Source of the DNA: Oscillospiraceae bacterium | GTDB taxonomy: Bacteria > Bacillota > Clostridia > Oscillospirales > Ruminococcaceae | Length of the DNA: 5,901 nt | Direction: 5' to 3' | NCBI GenBank assembly: GCA_015067375.1 | Contig: SVMQ01000150.1 | Span: 1 to 5,901 of the forward strand | In this document: positions 5,460 to 5,901 of the stretch, piece by piece | Layout of the letters: the number at the start of each line of letters is the position of its first letter | How positions within the stretch are numbered: the stretch's first letter is position 1 | Notes under the pieces: model-generated | Databases searched by the model: none | What the model saw: the letters and a program-made list of their open reading frames with translations, nothing else | What the model was told of the DNA's origin: nothing | Program-made: the position numbers and the translations under genes

Positions 5460-5901
5460 ATGAGCTACAGAACAGACTACGACGCACTTTTGAAAAAGCT
5501 GGAAAGCAAGCCTGTCGATCCCGAAAGACTTGTGACCGAAGATCCCACTCCCAACACACAGCGCCTGTTCGACTATCTGAAGGAGTGCTATGGCAAAAAG
5601 CACATTTCGGGTCAGCAGTACCTCTTTGAAAGCGAGCTGGAGGATCTTGTCTACTACAAGTATACGGGTACAGTGCCTGCCATCCGCGGCTATGACTTCA
5701 TGGGCATCAGCGGACTTGGCGGCGGCTACGATCAGATCGAGCGCGCCCTCGACTGGGCAAGGAACACAGGCGGCATACTTACCATGTGCTGGCACTGGTA
5801 CGCTCCCGATGACATGAATGATATCCACAAGCTTGCGGCATTCTATTATAAGACCACCGACTACGACCGCAAGACAGGCGTTGATATTGTGGCAGCCGTA
5901 A
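5460..5901 (+). CDS. GH26 beta-mannanase-like protein, N-terminal part
   Basis: The first 147 residues of an enzyme of family GH26, which mostly holds endo-beta-1,4-mannanases, are present. Recognisable segments are LFDYLKECYGKKHISGQQ (36-53), the barrel entry PAIRGYDFMG (73-82) and GGILTMCWHWYAP (104-116), all characteristic of GH26. FYYKTTDYD (128-136) fits the next conserved stretch. The catalytic His-Glu and nucleophile Glu lie beyond the window end, so activity cannot be judged. The N-terminus (MSYRTDYDALLKKLESKP) is hydrophilic, with no signal peptide or lipobox. The protein would be cytoplasmic and would act on imported manno-oligosaccharides, unless the true start differs. It lies 120 bp after the GH3 gene on the same strand, probably in the same transcription unit. 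Confidence 0.88.
   Translation, partial: MSYRTDYDALLKKLESKPVDPERLVTEDPTPNTQRLFDYLKECYGKKHISGQQYLFESELEDLVYYKYTGTVPAIRGYDFMGISGLGGGYDQIERALDWARNTGGILTMCWHWYAPDDMNDIHKLAAFYYKTTDYDRKTGVDIVAAV

Noticed and set aside
5590..5817. A 75-codon plus-strand open frame inside the GH26 gene
   Set aside because: It is in a different frame from the GH26 protein, which has conserved family motifs and a strong ribosome binding site.

Overview
The window looks like a chromosomal piece of a Gram-positive anaerobe of the Ruminococcaceae type (Ruminococcus-like). This is inferred from moderately GC-rich, codon-biased genes separated by AT-rich spacers, strong Shine-Dalgarno sites, a lipoprotein glycosidase, and a plant-polysaccharide gene set beside a biosynthetic acetolactate synthase. 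No species can be named from the sequence alone.

Layout. Positions 1-1210 (minus strand) hold the first ~403 residues of the acetolactate synthase large subunit (ilvB), whose 3' part lies outside the window. It has a consensus extended -10 promoter and probably a TTG start. Positions 1211-1897 are a long divergent spacer. Its right part carries a near-consensus promoter with a LacI/CcpA-type palindromic operator in its spacer and a weaker second operator 32 bp upstream. That promoter is followed by 2.5 copies of a 122-bp tandem repeat built entirely of hairpins, then by a second, unrelated-sequence cloverleaf-like element.

Positions 1898-5901 (plus strand) form a glycoside hydrolase cluster. 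First is a 482-residue clan GH-A protein resembling family GH26 but divergent and without a signal peptide. Next is a 641-residue GH3 lipoprotein of the barley ExoI type. Last is the N-terminal 147 residues of a more typical GH26 beta-mannanase, also without a signal peptide and cut by the window end.

The plus-strand genes suggest beta-mannan or mixed beta-glucan/mannan breakdown under sugar-responsive LacI-family control. The GH26-type enzymes would cut internal or oligomeric beta-mannosidic bonds, and the GH3 enzyme would trim beta-glucosyl residues at the cell surface. The ilvB gene is divergent and shows no functional link to them. The most unusual content is the structured repeat array in the presumptive 5' leader, where two copies differ by a base-pair-preserving double substitution, and the divergent GH26-like enzyme.
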